From positions 372,001 through 436,000 of the forward strand of contig NZ_PDFK01000001.1 in the NCBI RefSeq assembly GCF_002845985.1: DNA of 64,000 nucleotides. The letters are read 5' to 3'. The notes below the pieces were generated by a model. The model worked only from the letters and a program-made list of their open reading frames with translations, searched no databases and was not told where the DNA came from. The stretch is from Lysinibacillus fusiformis (GTDB taxonomy: Bacteria > Bacillota > Bacilli > Bacillales_A > Planococcaceae). The translations under genes were made by a program, and so were the position numbers. Shown here in pieces: positions 7,546 to 17,585 of the stretch (positions are counted from its first letter, which is position 1; each line of letters starts with the position of its first letter).

Positions 7546-8892
7546 TTAATATTGTAATAGCATATTAATGAACACAACTAGAATAACGATCGGTACAACG
7601 ACTAACATTAACATACGATATGTTGCATAATAGCCCTGCCCTAAGTGACTACCCATTAACAGTTCTTTCCTTACAAATTCCTTATCCACTATGTGGGCAA
7701 TAAAAATAGCAATGAATAAATTTCCTAATGGCAGCATTATATTCGACACTAAAAAATCAGTGGCATCAAAAATACTTTTCTCAAAAATGGTTACATCCGA
7801 TAAAACACTAGAAGAAAGTGCCGCTGGAATAGCCGCAATCAATACGACTACACCAAGTAAAAGCGTCCACATCGGACGAGATTTCTGACTATGTTCCATA
7901 AATGCCGCTACGATAATCTCATATAAACTAAATGATGACGTTAATGTAGCAAATAAAAATAGCAATAAAAACATCGCTAAAAATAATTCTCCAAACGGCA
8001 TTTGACTAAAAGCTGTCGGCAGCACCATGAACAACAAGCCCGGTCCCGCGGCTGGCTCTAAATCAAAGGCAAACACAACAGGGAAGATTGCTAAACCCGC
8101 TAAAAATGATACAAGCACGGTTAAGAGCACAACAGAACCTGCTGAATTTGGAAGGCTGACATCTTTTTTTAGATAGGAACTATATGTAACAAGACAAGAA
8201 AATCCTACAGCTAATCCAAAGAATGATTGCCCTAACGCTTCTAATAATGCCCTACCAGTAATATTTGAGAAATCAGGCCATAAGAAGAATTTCACTCCCT
8301 CCATTGCGCCATCTAATGTAACAGCACGCACAACCAGAACAATGAACATCACAAAGAGTAACGGCATCATCCATTTATTCGCCTTTTCAATACCATTTTG
8401 TACACCTAATGAAATAACGAGTACGTTAGCTAATGTAAACAAAGCTAAACCTACTAGCGTAATCCAAGGTGTACCTATAATTTTTCCAAATAGTGCAGCT
8501 GGATCAATCGCAGGATCTATCACAGCACCAGCGACGCCTAGCCCGCTGTAAATAAAAATCCAACCTCCAACAACACTATAAAATGTTAATAATAAAAAAC
8601 AACCTAGCACACCCATTCGGCCAATCCAAGCCCATCCTGGTTTTGTCGGAGCAACCTTTTTATACGCGGTTACCGCCTCCGATTGTGTACCACGCCCTAA
8701 AACATACTCGGACAATAGCATTGGCAACCCTATTAATAACGTAAATAACACAAAGATTAGGAAGAATGCACCTCCACCACTTTGCCCCGTTACATACGGT
8801 AGCTTCCAAATTGCTCCTAGTCCAATCGCAGCACCCGCTGATGCTAAAATAAATCCTAATTTACTAGACCACTGTCCCTTTTTTTCACTCAT
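7546..8892 (-). CDS. Sodium:neurotransmitter symporter family transporter (NSS/SNF)
   Basis: 448 residues with about 11-12 membrane segments. The N-terminal motif WSSKLGFILASAGAAIGLGA followed by IWKLPY is the sodium- and substrate-binding unwound helix 1 of the LeuT fold. GQSGGGAFFLIF and LPMLLSEYVLGR follow as in B. subtilis YocR/YhdH. Bacterial members move amino acids or related amines with sodium. The substrate is not predictable. ATG follows GAGGAG by nine bases. Single gene between ribU and glnA, with a strong terminator. Confidence 0.9.
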   Translation of the reverse strand: MSEKKGQWSSKLGFILASAGAAIGLGAIWKLPYVTGQSGGGAFFLIFVLFTLLIGLPMLLSEYVLGRGTQSEAVTAYKKVAPTKPGWAWIGRMGVLGCFLLLTFYSVVGGWIFIYSGLGVAGAVIDPAIDPAALFGKIIGTPWITLVGLALFTLANVLVISLGVQNGIEKANKWMMPLLFVMFIVLVVRAVTLDGAMEGVKFFLWPDFSNITGRALLEALGQSFFGLAVGFSCLVTYSSYLKKDVSLPNSAGSVVLLTVLVSFLAGLAIFPVVFAFDLEPAAGPGLLFMVLPTAFSQMPFGELFLAMFLLLFLFATLTSSFSLYEIIVAAFMEHSQKSRPMWTLLLGVVVLIAAIPAALSSSVLSDVTIFEKSIFDATDFLVSNIMLPLGNLFIAIFIAHIVDKEFVRKELLMGSHLGQGYYATYRMLMLVVVPIVILVVFINMLLQY

Positions 8893-9038
8893 CTCTTCAA
8901 ACTCCTCAAACTTTCTAAACTCCCCTCTATTCTACATGAAAATGTGTTCTTCGACTAGATTATAATAATAAAGCACTAGAGCACGAGCATTTTCTACTAC
9001 TTTTTTCTAATTTTATTCGTCCCATCACTTCTTCCTAC

Positions 9039-9069
9039 AAAAAAACCTCGAGCTAACTACTCGAGGTTT
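9039..9069 (-). terminator. Intrinsic terminator after ribU
   Basis: A 10-bp perfect stem (9043-9052 with 9060-9069) with CTCGAGG core and a 7-base loop, followed on the minus strand by U's. It lies nine bases after the ribU stop. Confidence 0.9.
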
Positions 9070-9077
9070 ATGGTCCA

Positions 9078-9665
9078 TTATTTTGCTATATACATAGAGC
9101 GCTGGCGGTCGATCCATTTGCGCATTGTAGTAAATAAAAACGCCATAATAGCTGTTAATAAAATACCTTTTACAATATTAAATGGTAAAATCCCAGCGAC
9201 GATCATTTTATAAAGGGAGTCACCTACAACAGGTTCCATACCAAGGAAATATGTGTACATCGGTAAAAATACAACATAGTTCAAAACGCTCATTCCTACT
9301 GCCATCACGACTGTTCCTGTCGCTAAACCTCCAACAAGACCAGCAGTCGTTTTAAAACGATTAAAAATAAAGCTAACTGGCAAAATAAATAAAATGCCTG
9401 TTGTAAAGTTGGCAATATGCCCTACTGGCACACCTGTTGGCGTACCCGAGAAAATCCAATCCAACACATTTTTAAATAATTCTACTAAAATACCAGCTAC
9501 AGGTCCCATTGTGATGGCCGCTATTAATGCAGGCATATCACTAAAGTCCACTTCCAAAAATGCTGGGAACGGCGGTATTGGGAAATTAAAAAGCATTAAT
9601 AAAAACGAAATACTGCTCAGCATACCAATCGTAATAAACGATTGAAGTTTAACATTTTTCTTCAT
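9078..9665 (-). CDS. ribU: Riboflavin transporter, ECF S-component RibU
   Basis: 195 residues with six hydrophobic segments. The first helix is followed by FPIPPFPAFLEVDFSDMPALIA, the signature of RibU-type riboflavin-binding S components, then GPVAGILVELFKNVLDWI and a TGVPVGHIANF loop. It binds riboflavin and works with a shared EcfA/A'/T module encoded elsewhere. The start at 9665 follows GAGGAG by ten bases. A longer in-frame version to 9725 would run into the riboswitch terminator and is rejected. Control is by the FMN riboswitch upstream. B. subtilis ypaA (ribU) lies in the same neighbourhood after rsiX. Confidence 0.92.
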   Translation of the reverse strand: MKKNVKLQSFITIGMLSSISFLLMLFNFPIPPFPAFLEVDFSDMPALIAAITMGPVAGILVELFKNVLDWIFSGTPTGVPVGHIANFTTGILFILPVSFIFNRFKTTAGLVGGLATGTVVMAVGMSVLNYVVFLPMYTYFLGMEPVVGDSLYKMIVAGILPFNIVKGILLTAIMAFLFTTMRKWIDRQRSMYIAK

Positions 9666-9735
9666 AGAAAACTCTCTCCTCTTTGCTGATTCAATCTCGC
9701 AAGAAGAAAGGTGACGATCTTTCAATTGTTAGCAT

Positions 9736-9768
9736 GAAAAAACCCTTATGCATTAAAAAGCACAAGGG
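9736..9768 (-). terminator. FMN-riboswitch expression platform (terminator)
   Basis: A 9-bp stem with one G-U pair (9743-9751 with 9760-9768), an 8-base loop, then six to seven U's on the minus strand. It lies between the aptamer and the ribU start, so FMN binding should cause premature termination. Confidence 0.85.
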
Positions 9769-9885
9769 AGAAAGGCATGACGAATAAGCGTCAATCTAAA
9801 CTATTTTTTGAGCACTATTTTAAAAGCCATACAAAAAAAGCGCTCGGTCATAGTTCATTTCATAACAATGAATGACGATCGTACC

Positions 9886-10075
9886 TCCATCTTCTCCCAT
9901 CCAGACTGTAACTGTCGGCCTTGGAATTTCACCAAGTCAGCCATGCAAATAAATTTGCACAGGTCGCGGGCTAAAGAGTTTTGCCTAAACCATTCGAGTT
10001 AATGAATAAACATTAACGGTTTAGCACTCTATTACCGCCGGTCGGGATTTTCACCCTGCCCCGAAGATGAATCAC
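9886..10075 (-). promoter_or_regulatory. FMN riboswitch (RFN element) controlling ribU
   Basis: Read on the minus strand, the element opens with CTTCGGGGCAGGGTGAAA, continues with CCCGACCGGCGGT, and closes with GGCCGACAGTTACAGTC then GGATGGGAGAAG. These are the conserved parts of the RFN aptamer in the right order. The variable arm is long: a stem built on CCGTTAATG and CATTAACGG (about 9990-10023). The terminator at 9736-9768 serves as expression platform. FMN excess should switch off riboflavin import. Confidence 0.95.
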
Positions 10076-10165
10076 TATTATTTTATACTACAGTTTTACT
10101 ATAAAGAATTATCAACAAAAAGTAAATAGTTCTGCTCAAAAAACCTATTAGACTTGTATGCATTG

Positions 10166-10208
10166 TAAAAAAAATGGAGCATCCTCACCGAACAGGAATG
10201 CTCCATTT
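10166..10208 (-). terminator. Intrinsic terminator after rsiX
   Basis: An 11-bp stem (10172-10182 with 10198-10208), loop about 15 bases, followed on the minus strand by U's from A's at 10167-10174. It separates the sigX-rsiX unit from the riboswitch. Confidence 0.88.
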
Positions 10209-10228
10209 CTTATTGTTATTTTCTTTGA

Positions 10229-11509
10229 CTAAGGCATATATTGCTTATTTGGCCCTACAGGCTTTGGTAAAAACATTTTTAAATCAAAGCCCTCCCAGCT
10301 TTCTTGGACAACATTATTTAGGCGTAATTGTTGGTCAAAGCTAGCAGCCGTTAACATCATGGCCTCAATCAGTTGTGTGGCACGAATCGGTTCCATTGAT
10401 GTTAAATCAAGCGGAAGATCAAATGTAACGACTACACCCTCTGCTTCCTCTGTGACCGTATATGATACGTTTTCAGGAACAACCGACACATAGACATCAT
10501 CATTTTTATTTTTCATCAGTGTGAGCGCCTCTGTGACATTTGCAAATGTTTGACGGAAATCTGGTGATAAATATTCTGCACCTGTACCATCTTGATATAT
10601 ATAATAATTATAATGCTTGGCGTTCGTTAATGACATAGGTGGACTTGGCTCACCTTCTTGAGAAAACTCATAAGGTGTTCCATCTTCATTTTGAATCTCA
10701 ACTTCTGTATATTCAGAATCAGAGAATGTATCCTCCAAAGTTCCTTTGTACTCATTGACAGTAGCAGAAGCAACATCATAGCTATTGTCCTTTGGCAACA
10801 CATGGACAAGCTTATCATCCTTCTCCTTCAGCTCACCTTTGTAAGGATGGTAATCAGTAAATCCTTTAGCTTTCTCATCTATTTGAGGCGCGTATTTTTC
10901 ATACATCTGTAAAGTAGAAGGTTTTTCTGTTCCAAAATCCGTTGCTACTCGCTCATTTGGTATCACATACGTCATTGGTACACTTTCCGCATCTCGCCCT
11001 GCTAAGCCAATACGGAAAACGACAGCATCTTTCACATCTTCCTCATAGACAGATGACCGTAAAGATAACATGCGCTCATGCTCTGCTACGATAGGAGATT
11101 GGAGTGCTTCGTCTTGCGTAGCAGCCTCCTTTGGAGAAAGATCTTCCTGTAAAGTAGAATAGGTAGCCGTATCGGCAGTACTAGCTTGATCTTTATGTCC
11201 AACATCATTATTCATGACCATTGAGCCTACAAGTATCGTTAACGCAAAAACTGCTGCAATGCTCATAAAAATTGGCATTTTACGAAGCTTAGATCGTGTT
11301 GTTCGTTCTTCTTGGATGGAGGAATTGCTTTGCTTTTGTTCATCCTCTTTTGGTTGTTGTATCGCTTCTTGAAGGTAACTGTTATCCTGCAAGCGAGCAT
11401 CTGCCATTAACCGATTTAATATGTCCTCTTTTGAACGGTGGTCAGAAAGCTTAGGGGCATTGTTCAATACATGTTCAAGCTGCTCATCATCAAATGGCTT
11501 ATGCGTCAT
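10229..11509 (-). CDS. rsiX: Anti-sigma-X factor RsiX-like membrane protein
   Basis: 426 residues. The cytosolic N-terminus (1-78) is charged and should bind the sigma factor. One membrane helix is visible at about 79-99 (PIFMSIAAVFALTILVGSMV). The rest is extracytoplasmic, with a beta-rich C-terminal part (VVTFDLPLDLTS, then AMMLTAASFDQQLRLNNV) resembling a GerMN-like sporulation/germination fold. It is somewhat longer than B. subtilis RsiX. The ATG overlaps the sigX stop (ATGA), so the two are translationally coupled. Assigned by order resE-sigX-rsiX-ribU and topology; sequence identity to RsiX was not measured. Confidence 0.8.
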   Translation of the reverse strand: MTHKPFDDEQLEHVLNNAPKLSDHRSKEDILNRLMADARLQDNSYLQEAIQQPKEDEQKQSNSSIQEERTTRSKLRKMPIFMSIAAVFALTILVGSMVMNNDVGHKDQASTADTATYSTLQEDLSPKEAATQDEALQSPIVAEHERMLSLRSSVYEEDVKDAVVFRIGLAGRDAESVPMTYVIPNERVATDFGTEKPSTLQMYEKYAPQIDEKAKGFTDYHPYKGELKEKDDKLVHVLPKDNSYDVASATVNEYKGTLEDTFSDSEYTEVEIQNEDGTPYEFSQEGEPSPPMSLTNAKHYNYYIYQDGTGAEYLSPDFRQTFANVTEALTLMKNKNDDVYVSVVPENVSYTVTEEAEGVVVTFDLPLDLTSMEPIRATQLIEAMMLTAASFDQQLRLNNVVQESWEGFDLKMFLPKPVGPNKQYMP

Positions 11510-12039
11510 TGCCGTTTCGCCTCCTGTTCTCTAATCGGCTGTAGCTGTTGCCTTAAAAATTTTATGGCTCGATGCTGGGTCGTTTTTACCTTAGCTTCTG
11601 TCCAATCTAATATTTGAGCAGTTTCTGCAATCGATAAATCCTGAAAATAGCGCATAATAATGACCATTTTTTGGTCGCCTGTACAGTTTTCCAGTGCTGA
11701 CGCTACTTGCATAAATTCATCACTGGCCTGTAGCATATCTTCCGGTGATGGTGTGGTTGAATGGAGCTGTTCCGTTTCCCAGTCAAAGAAATCAAGTGAA
11801 TGCTTCTGGCGTACAGCCTGCTTTCTAAAATGATCAATCGCTACATTTTTGGCAATAGCAAAAAGCCATGTTTTCTCACTACTATTACCTGCAAATTGAT
11901 CATATGAGCGCAATACTCGTACATAAACTTCATGTGCTAAATCTTCAGCCAATGTACGGTTTTTTACTAAATATATTAAAAACTGGAACACGTCTTGGTG
12001 ATATGCATCGTATAGTCGATGGAACACGGAGTCATTCAA
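11506..12039 (-). CDS. sigX: ECF sigma factor SigX
   Basis: 177 residues from a TTG start. Region 2 (FHRLYDAYHQDVFQFLIYLVK to WLFAIAKNVAIDHFRKQ) and region 4 (QDLSIAETAQILDWTEAKVKTTQHRAIKFLR) are complete. In B. subtilis sigma-X controls cell-envelope charge and cationic-peptide resistance genes. The TTG at 12039 follows GGGGTGGAG and gives an N-terminus aligned with known SigX. A longer in-frame version starting at 12108 would overlap the gene's own promoter and is rejected. Followed by rsiX with a 4-bp overlap. Confidence 0.9.
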   Translation of the reverse strand: MNDSVFHRLYDAYHQDVFQFLIYLVKNRTLAEDLAHEVYVRVLRSYDQFAGNSSEKTWLFAIAKNVAIDHFRKQAVRQKHSLDFFDWETEQLHSTTPSPEDMLQASDEFMQVASALENCTGDQKMVIIMRYFQDLSIAETAQILDWTEAKVKTTQHRAIKFLRQQLQPIREQEAKRQ

Positions 12040-12067
12040 AGCACTCCACCCCCGTTCTATAATATTT

Positions 12068-12093
12068 GTCGTCTTACATTCGTGAAAGTTACA
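12068..12093 (-). promoter_or_regulatory. Sigma-X-type ECF promoter for sigX-rsiX
   Basis: On the minus strand: TGTAAC (12088-12093), 16-bp spacer, CGAC (12068-12071). This matches the ECF promoters of sigma-X/W type in Bacillus. It lies between the resE stop (12118) and the TTG start of sigX (12039), leaving a leader of roughly 20 bases. It indicates autoregulation. Confidence 0.75.
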
Positions 12094-12117
12094 GCCAATT
12101 AATAGCAATACATGTTA

Positions 12118-13893
12118 TTAATCGAACGGTAAATAAAACGTGAAGGTCGTACCTTCTTTCAGCACACTGTCTACCATAATATTACCTGAGTGTGCCTTCA
12201 CAATATTTCTTGCAATGGCTAAACCGAGACCCGTACCACCTTTTGAACGGGTGCGTGCCTTATCTGCTTTATAAAAACGTTCAAAGACATAAGGTAAGTC
12301 GTCATGAGGAATGCCGTGCCCTGTATCTTGAACAGATATTTTAGCGAATGTTGGTTCCTGCTCAACTTTTACAGTGACTGCTCCTTCATCCGTATGTCTA
12401 AGTGCATTATCTACTAGATTTGTGAGCACTTGTTCAATACGATCCTCATCGATATTAATCATGGCATCGTCATTAAATTCACTTTCAAACAATAGACGAA
12501 CGTGTTTTTCCTTTGCAACCTGTGCAAATTTTTGAGTAATACGTTCGAATGTAGAATTAATCGGTAATTCATCTTTATACAGCGTCATATGTCCCGATTC
12601 CATGCGTGCTAAATCTAATAAATCTGTTACAAGACGCCCCATCCGCTTCGATTCATCATAAATGATTTTAGTAATCTCATTACGTTCTTCCTGATCCTGA
12701 ATAAAATCATCATCCATTAATGCTTCAGAATATCCTTGCAGCATGGCAATTGGTGTCCGTAGCTCATGAGAGACATTGGCGATAAAATCGGATCGTAGTT
12801 TTTCTAAGCGATGTTGCTCAGTCATATCACGAATAACAGCCACAGCGCCACGTATCATGTCACCACTATAAAGAGGGCTAATAGTAAATGTATAGTAGTT
12901 ACCATCCATTTCAATTTCCTCTTCTAGTTTATCCTCAAACATTAGCACATGATCAAGCATATGATACAGCTCTGGAGGAATAGGTTTAGCACTTTGTGAG
13001 CCTTTATTGACGAACCATTTTTGCATAAGTCGTTCAGCTGGTGGATTACTTAATAATATTGTAAGGTCACGGTTAAATGTAATAACTGCATCTGTCATAG
13101 ATGTCAAAATATTTGAAAGTTGTTCATTTTCTTGATTGATGACCTCTAAGTTATGCTTTAATTGACGGCCCATTTGATTGAAGGCAACAGCAAGTTGACC
13201 AATTTCATCATTTTGAGTTGTTGGCATTTTCGCTTCAAAATTACCCTTCGCAATTTCAAAAGCCAACTCTCGCATTTTTCTAAGTGGTGACGTAATACGT
13301 GAGGAAAGGAAAAACGCGAAGAATGTCGTCAGCACAAATGCAATGAAAGCCGCCAAAAAAACAATTTTCGTTGTTTCCTTAGACGTTTTATGTAGTGCAT
13401 CTGGGCTTTGATAGATGAAGACAGCTCCGTGTACTGCATTTTCAACATTTAATGGGAAACCTAGCACGACATAAGATTCCATTTTTTCTTGATCTGTCGA
13501 AGAAGGCATCATCATTTCTTTCGTAATAGGTTCATCTGATTGAAATACTTCTCGAAACGATTTATTGGCTAAAATGGTCTCTTGTATTTCTTTTTTGTTG
13601 ACACCCTCCTGCATGGCAAAGGATACTTCAACATGATTGATTGCAATTAATGCATTGGTTCCTGTAGGTAAGATATCTTTTAATAATTCCGAAGTAGATT
13701 CCGCTGTTTCATTGTCATCCACTATACTTGCTACTGTTGCAGCTGTTTGCCGTAAAGATATTTCGGCTTGCTGCATATGATAGTTTTGAAGAAATTCAAG
13801 CATCAATACCGTGAAAACAAATAATACAAATGAAACGAGAAGCAATATGGTTACCCATAGCTTCCCGACAACACTATTCCATATTCTATTCAT
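12118..13893 (-). CDS. resE: Sensor histidine kinase ResE
   Basis: 591 residues. TM1 lies at about 10-35 and TM2 at about 165-185, bounding an extracytoplasmic domain. HAMP follows ([21 protein letters not shown]), then a PAS domain, then HisKA with [12 protein letters not shown], and HATPase with N box, GHGIPHDDL and [11 protein letters not shown]. It senses oxygen limitation/redox or nitric oxide in B. subtilis and phosphorylates ResD. The ATG at 13893 ([13 protein letters not shown]) aligns with known ResE and overlaps the resD stop by 8 bp; GAGGTTG precedes it. A longer in-frame version to 13917 is not favoured. Confidence 0.93.
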   Translation of the reverse strand: MNRIWNSVVGKLWVTILLLVSFVLFVFTVLMLEFLQNYHMQQAEISLRQTAATVASIVDDNETAESTSELLKDILPTGTNALIAINHVEVSFAMQEGVNKKEIQETILANKSFREVFQSDEPITKEMMMPSSTDQEKMESYVVLGFPLNVENAVHGAVFIYQSPDALHKTSKETTKIVFLAAFIAFVLTTFFAFFLSSRITSPLRKMRELAFEIAKGNFEAKMPTTQNDEIGQLAVAFNQMGRQLKHNLEVINQENEQLSNILTSMTDAVITFNRDLTILLSNPPAERLMQKWFVNKGSQSAKPIPPELYHMLDHVLMFEDKLEEEIEMDGNYYTFTISPLYSGDMIRGAVAVIRDMTEQHRLEKLRSDFIANVSHELRTPIAMLQGYSEALMDDDFIQDQEERNEITKIIYDESKRMGRLVTDLLDLARMESGHMTLYKDELPINSTFERITQKFAQVAKEKHVRLLFESEFNDDAMINIDEDRIEQVLTNLVDNALRHTDEGAVTVKVEQEPTFAKISVQDTGHGIPHDDLPYVFERFYKADKARTRSKGGTGLGLAIARNIVKAHSGNIMVDSVLKEGTTFTFYLPFD

Positions 13894-14602
13894 TGACAAC
13901 CTCAAATTTGTATCCAACGCCCCAAACCGTCACAATCATTTTAGCAGCGTTTTCAGAAACTCGGTTGAGCTTTTCACGTAAACGTTTTACGTGTGTGTCA
14001 ACTGTACGTAAATCACCAAAGAAGTCATAATGCCAAACCTCTTTTAGTAATTGTTCACGGTCAAATACTTTGTCTGGCGATTTTGCTAAGAAGTATAGTA
14101 ATTCATACTCTTTCGGTGTTAAATTAACCTCAATGCCCTCTGCCGTTACACGGTGTGCATCATGATCGATCATTAAATGCTGGAACACTACTAAATCTTT
14201 TGAAGAAGAGGCATTTGTCGTTGGTGAGAAAGCCTGTGAACGACGTAAAATAGCCTTCACACGTAACACAACCTCACGAGGACTAAATGGCTTTACAATA
14301 TAGTCATCTGCGCCAAGCTCAAAGCCTTGTACACGATTCGCTTCCTCGCCCTTTGCAGTTAATAAAATAATCGGCGTTGCTGCGCGTTCTCGAATTTCCG
14401 CACACACTTCTAGCCCGTCTTTTTCAGGCATCATAATATCAAGTAAAATACAGTGATACTCTTTTTCTAAAGATTTTTCGATCGCTTGTTCACCATTTTC
14501 TGCCTCGTCAACAAGGTATCCTTCTCGCTCTAGGTACATTTTTAATAATCGGCGAATACGATCCTCATCGTCTACTACTAATACTGAAATATTTTCTGAC
14601 AC
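13886..14602 (-). CDS. resD: Response regulator ResD
   Basis: 238 residues, OmpR/PhoB family. Receiver domain residues are VVDDEDR, phospho-acceptor Asp in LLDIMMPEKDG, and Lys in YIVKPFSPRE. The winged-helix effector has LTPKEYELLYFLAKSPDKV and LRTVDTHVKRLREKL. It activates genes for anaerobic respiration and cytochrome biogenesis in B. subtilis. The GTG at 14602 is nine bases from GAGAGGG; a second GTG at 14608 is only three bases from it. Since resABC ends in a terminator (14664-14704), resDE must have its own promoter in the short gap before this start. Confidence 0.93.
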   Translation of the reverse strand: MSENISVLVVDDEDRIRRLLKMYLEREGYLVDEAENGEQAIEKSLEKEYHCILLDIMMPEKDGLEVCAEIRERAATPIILLTAKGEEANRVQGFELGADDYIVKPFSPREVVLRVKAILRRSQAFSPTTNASSSKDLVVFQHLMIDHDAHRVTAEGIEVNLTPKEYELLYFLAKSPDKVFDREQLLKEVWHYDFFGDLRTVDTHVKRLREKLNRVSENAAKMIVTVWGVGYKFEVVNE

Positions 14603-14663
14603 TTTCACGATCCCTCTCTTCCAATCTTTCTCTAACTTCTATTGTACATGGTGTGACACATAT

Positions 14664-14704
14664 TGAAAAGAAAAGAAAGCCTCTTCGCCACAGCGAAAAG
14701 GCTT
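14664..14704 (-). terminator. Intrinsic terminator after resC
   Basis: A 12-bp stem with one G-U pair (14677-14688 with 14693-14704), loop CACA, then U-rich tail on the minus strand. It separates resABC from resDE. Confidence 0.85.
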
Positions 14705-14717
14705 GTTATTTTACAAG

Positions 14718-15899
14718 TTACGCGTAAGAGTGTAAACCTGCAAGAATTAAGTTAACAGCAATTAGGTTAAATAAAATAATTCCGAAACCAATTAATGCCA
14801 ACCAAGCAGATTTTCGACCTTCCCAGCCTTTTGATAGACGTAAATGTAGGAATGCTGCGTAGAATAACCATGTAATAAGAGCCCATACTTCTTTTGGATC
14901 CCAACCCCAGAAACGACTCCAAGCAATTTGTGCCCAAATCATCGCAAAAATTAAAGCACCTAGGGTAAATACAGGGAATCCTATCAGCACCGAACGATAA
15001 CCAACTTCATCTAATAATTGCAAATTAACGCGTTTAACAAGTGGTTGGAAAATGGCACTAATTCGACGACGAGCGATTAAACGAATTAATAAATACAAGA
15101 TTGACCCTACCAATAATGACCAAAAAACAGTTGTTAATTTTTTGGCATTAATTAATGCAGGCATTTCTACTAGCGGTGACATACCATGTTCTTCAACTGC
15201 TTCATACTCATTCATACCGAAAATTGGCGGTAAATTGTAAATAATTTTACGAGTAGTTCCTTCTTTATCCACATAATTATAGCTAGACTCATAATCCATA
15301 GCACCGAATGTAGATGTCACTGCGACAAAACCAACTACTACTACAAGACAGTACATCACGGCTTCTAACCAAAAACGTTGTTTAGAAGGCTTTGTTAAAT
15401 CGACTACTTTTAATAAATAAATGAGCCCTGCTACAGCACTAATGGCTAAAATAGATTGCCCTAATGCTGCTGTGATAACGTGTATCGTTAGCCAATGACT
15501 TTGTAACGATGGTACTAACGGACTTACTTCTTTCGGGAACATTGCTGCATAGGAGATGATTAATAATGCAACAGGCAATGCAACTAGCCCAAGTGCAGTC
15601 AAACGATAAATAAAATAAATTAAAATAAACGCGCCAACAATGAACATACCAAAGGCAGTCGTAAATTCAAACATATTACTTACTGGTGCATGTCCTGTAT
15701 AGATCCAACGCGTAATAAAATAGCCTAGCTGTGATAAGAAACCAATAATGGTTACCACAATGGCAAGCTTGCCCCATTTGCCAGTATTTTTACCAGTAGC
15801 ATTTGCTTGCTTAATTGAACCACCAAATAATAATGTTGCAACTAGATAAGCAATAAAAGCTACAAATAATAGGTTTCCACTTATGTCAATCAAACTCAT
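14718..15899 (-). CDS. resC: Cytochrome c biogenesis protein ResC (CcsA)
   Basis: 393 residues with eight or so membrane helices. The conserved WWD-type heme-handling segment [18 protein letters not shown] (about 335-352) is intact, with His in [13 protein letters not shown] and [12 protein letters not shown]. With ResB it forms the system II cytochrome c synthase, which attaches heme to apocytochromes outside the membrane. The start overlaps the resB stop (ATGA). Part of resABC. Confidence 0.95.
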   Translation of the reverse strand: MSLIDISGNLLFVAFIAYLVATLLFGGSIKQANATGKNTGKWGKLAIVVTIIGFLSQLGYFITRWIYTGHAPVSNMFEFTTAFGMFIVGAFILIYFIYRLTALGLVALPVALLIISYAAMFPKEVSPLVPSLQSHWLTIHVITAALGQSILAISAVAGLIYLLKVVDLTKPSKQRFWLEAVMYCLVVVVGFVAVTSTFGAMDYESSYNYVDKEGTTRKIIYNLPPIFGMNEYEAVEEHGMSPLVEMPALINAKKLTTVFWSLLVGSILYLLIRLIARRRISAIFQPLVKRVNLQLLDEVGYRSVLIGFPVFTLGALIFAMIWAQIAWSRFWGWDPKEVWALITWLFYAAFLHLRLSKGWEGRKSAWLALIGFGIILFNLIAVNLILAGLHSYA

Positions 15900-17572
15900 A
15901 AGGTGTTGTCACCTTCCTTTTCTTTAATGCCACCATTCGTGGACTCTTCGCCAGCCTCATCTTTCTCTAACTGATCTTGATACGGAGGCAATGCAGCAAA
16001 TGTTGTAACAGCATCTAAATCCTTTTTCATGCTGAACATATTTTTGTTAACATGGGCAGCCATTAACACACGGCCATCTGGTTCCACTTGAATCCATAAA
16101 CGTCTGTGATTCCAGTAAGAACCAATAACAACACCAATCATAAAGATGACGCCCCCAACAAATAAGATAGGAATTGTACGATCTTTACGTACTGTAATAC
16201 CTGACATATCACGCATTTCTGCTGCTGCAAATTTCATTCTGTATTTATTTTCACCAAGTGGCTCTAAAGGAGGTTGCATAATTTCAACAAAGCTCACTTC
16301 GCCTTCAGGTGTTTCTGGTGTTGTCATTTTAAATAAGAATGCTGGGTTATTTGGAATGGATGTTTTTGTTTGTGGCTCACCATTTTCAAATCCATCAAAA
16401 TCTGGTGTATAAACAAGAATTTGAACGGAAGAACCATTACCTAAATCATATTCCTTTTTTGGGTTTGTTAAATCAATTTCCACCTTACCAAGTGATTGTT
16501 CAGTCGTTTTATTGATTAATTCGAAATTCATTTGCTTTAATTCATTTAAACGATAATCCATTTGGTAAAGCGCAAAGCCATCTTCCTTTAAAGGATGGTT
16601 TACACGAATGGAATAGTCTTTTACTTTTTCTAGATTATCTGTGTCACCTGGCAAAGCATCTTTAGGCTGCTTATATAGTGTAATATCTGTTTGGAAATTT
16701 TTCGCAACAACATTTACACCCTGCTTTACTTGCTCACCCTGTGGTTCATTATCATGTGTCTCTAAAACAAAATCATTGTTTTCAATGAAATAACCGTCCA
16801 TGCCAGTAATCGCACGTGTCTCGCCCTCACGTACCCAGATTGATTCATCAACATAGAAACCTGGCACCAGACGTAGCATGACCCCACCTAAAAAGATAAT
16901 GAGACCGACATGGTTTATGTACGGACCGTAACGAGAAAAGCGTCCTTTTTCAGCTAAGAGAGCGCTACCATCTCGACGAACAGAATATCTCATCTCAGAC
17001 ATTTTTTGTGCCACTTTATCAAGCGTTTCCTCTGCGCCTGCTGTCACTTGTCCTTCTGCAACAATGCGCTGACGCTTCATAAAGCTTTCATGTCTTTTCA
17101 CACGTTGATTCTTCAATGATTTATAAAGTGGTATTCCCCGGTCAAGACTTGCCACAATAATGGATACAGCAAGCATACCAACTAAAATTTGGAACCACCA
17201 CGAGCTATATAAATCTGAAAGGCCTAACGTATAATAAATTTTACCGAATGTACCATAAACGTCTGCGTAATAAGCTCCCTTCTCCAAATCAGAAGCTTTC
17301 ACGTAAAACTCTTGTGGTAGTAATGTTCCGATTGAAGCAGCAATTAATGTGATAATAATTAAGGATATACCGACTTTAACACTTGAGAAGAAATTCCATA
17401 TTTTATCAATAAATGACTTGTTATATGTTTTAGAGCGAATGGCCATACCATCGTAGCGCATATCAACTACTTTATTTTGCTGTTCTTCTTCGGTTAAAGG
17501 ACGACCACATTTCTCACAAAGCTTCGTGCCGTATGGGTTACTATGACCGCAAGCACAAATGATTTTTTCCAT
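15896..17572 (-). CDS. resB: Cytochrome c biogenesis protein ResB (Ccs1)
   Basis: About 558 residues. The N-terminus is a small zinc-ribbon-like domain ([18 protein letters not shown], two CxC/CxxC pairs), as in other Bacillales ResB. Membrane helices lie at about 70-90, 120-145 and 220-240, then a long extracytoplasmic domain and a last helix near 475-495. Partner of ResC in heme delivery. The ATG at 17572 is nine bases from AAGGAG, better than the ATG two codons earlier. It lies 13 bp downstream of resA. Confidence 0.93.
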   Translation of the reverse strand: MEKIICACGHSNPYGTKLCEKCGRPLTEEEQQNKVVDMRYDGMAIRSKTYNKSFIDKIWNFFSSVKVGISLIIITLIAASIGTLLPQEFYVKASDLEKGAYYADVYGTFGKIYYTLGLSDLYSSWWFQILVGMLAVSIIVASLDRGIPLYKSLKNQRVKRHESFMKRQRIVAEGQVTAGAEETLDKVAQKMSEMRYSVRRDGSALLAEKGRFSRYGPYINHVGLIIFLGGVMLRLVPGFYVDESIWVREGETRAITGMDGYFIENNDFVLETHDNEPQGEQVKQGVNVVAKNFQTDITLYKQPKDALPGDTDNLEKVKDYSIRVNHPLKEDGFALYQMDYRLNELKQMNFELINKTTEQSLGKVEIDLTNPKKEYDLGNGSSVQILVYTPDFDGFENGEPQTKTSIPNNPAFLFKMTTPETPEGEVSFVEIMQPPLEPLGENKYRMKFAAAEMRDMSGITVRKDRTIPILFVGGVIFMIGVVIGSYWNHRRLWIQVEPDGRVLMAAHVNKNMFSMKKDLDAVTTFAALPPYQDQLEKDEAGEESTNGGIKEKEGDNTL

Positions 17573-17585
17573 CGTCATATACTCC

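Noticed and set aside
9666..9725. N-terminal extension of RibU
   Set aside because: Charged residues precede the first helix, and it would start next to the riboswitch terminator without a site; GAGGAG selects 9665.
12040..12108. N-terminal extension of SigX starting near MLLIGCNF
   Set aside because: Overlaps the TGTAAC/CGAC promoter and lacks a ribosome-binding site; SigX homologues begin at the TTG at 12039.
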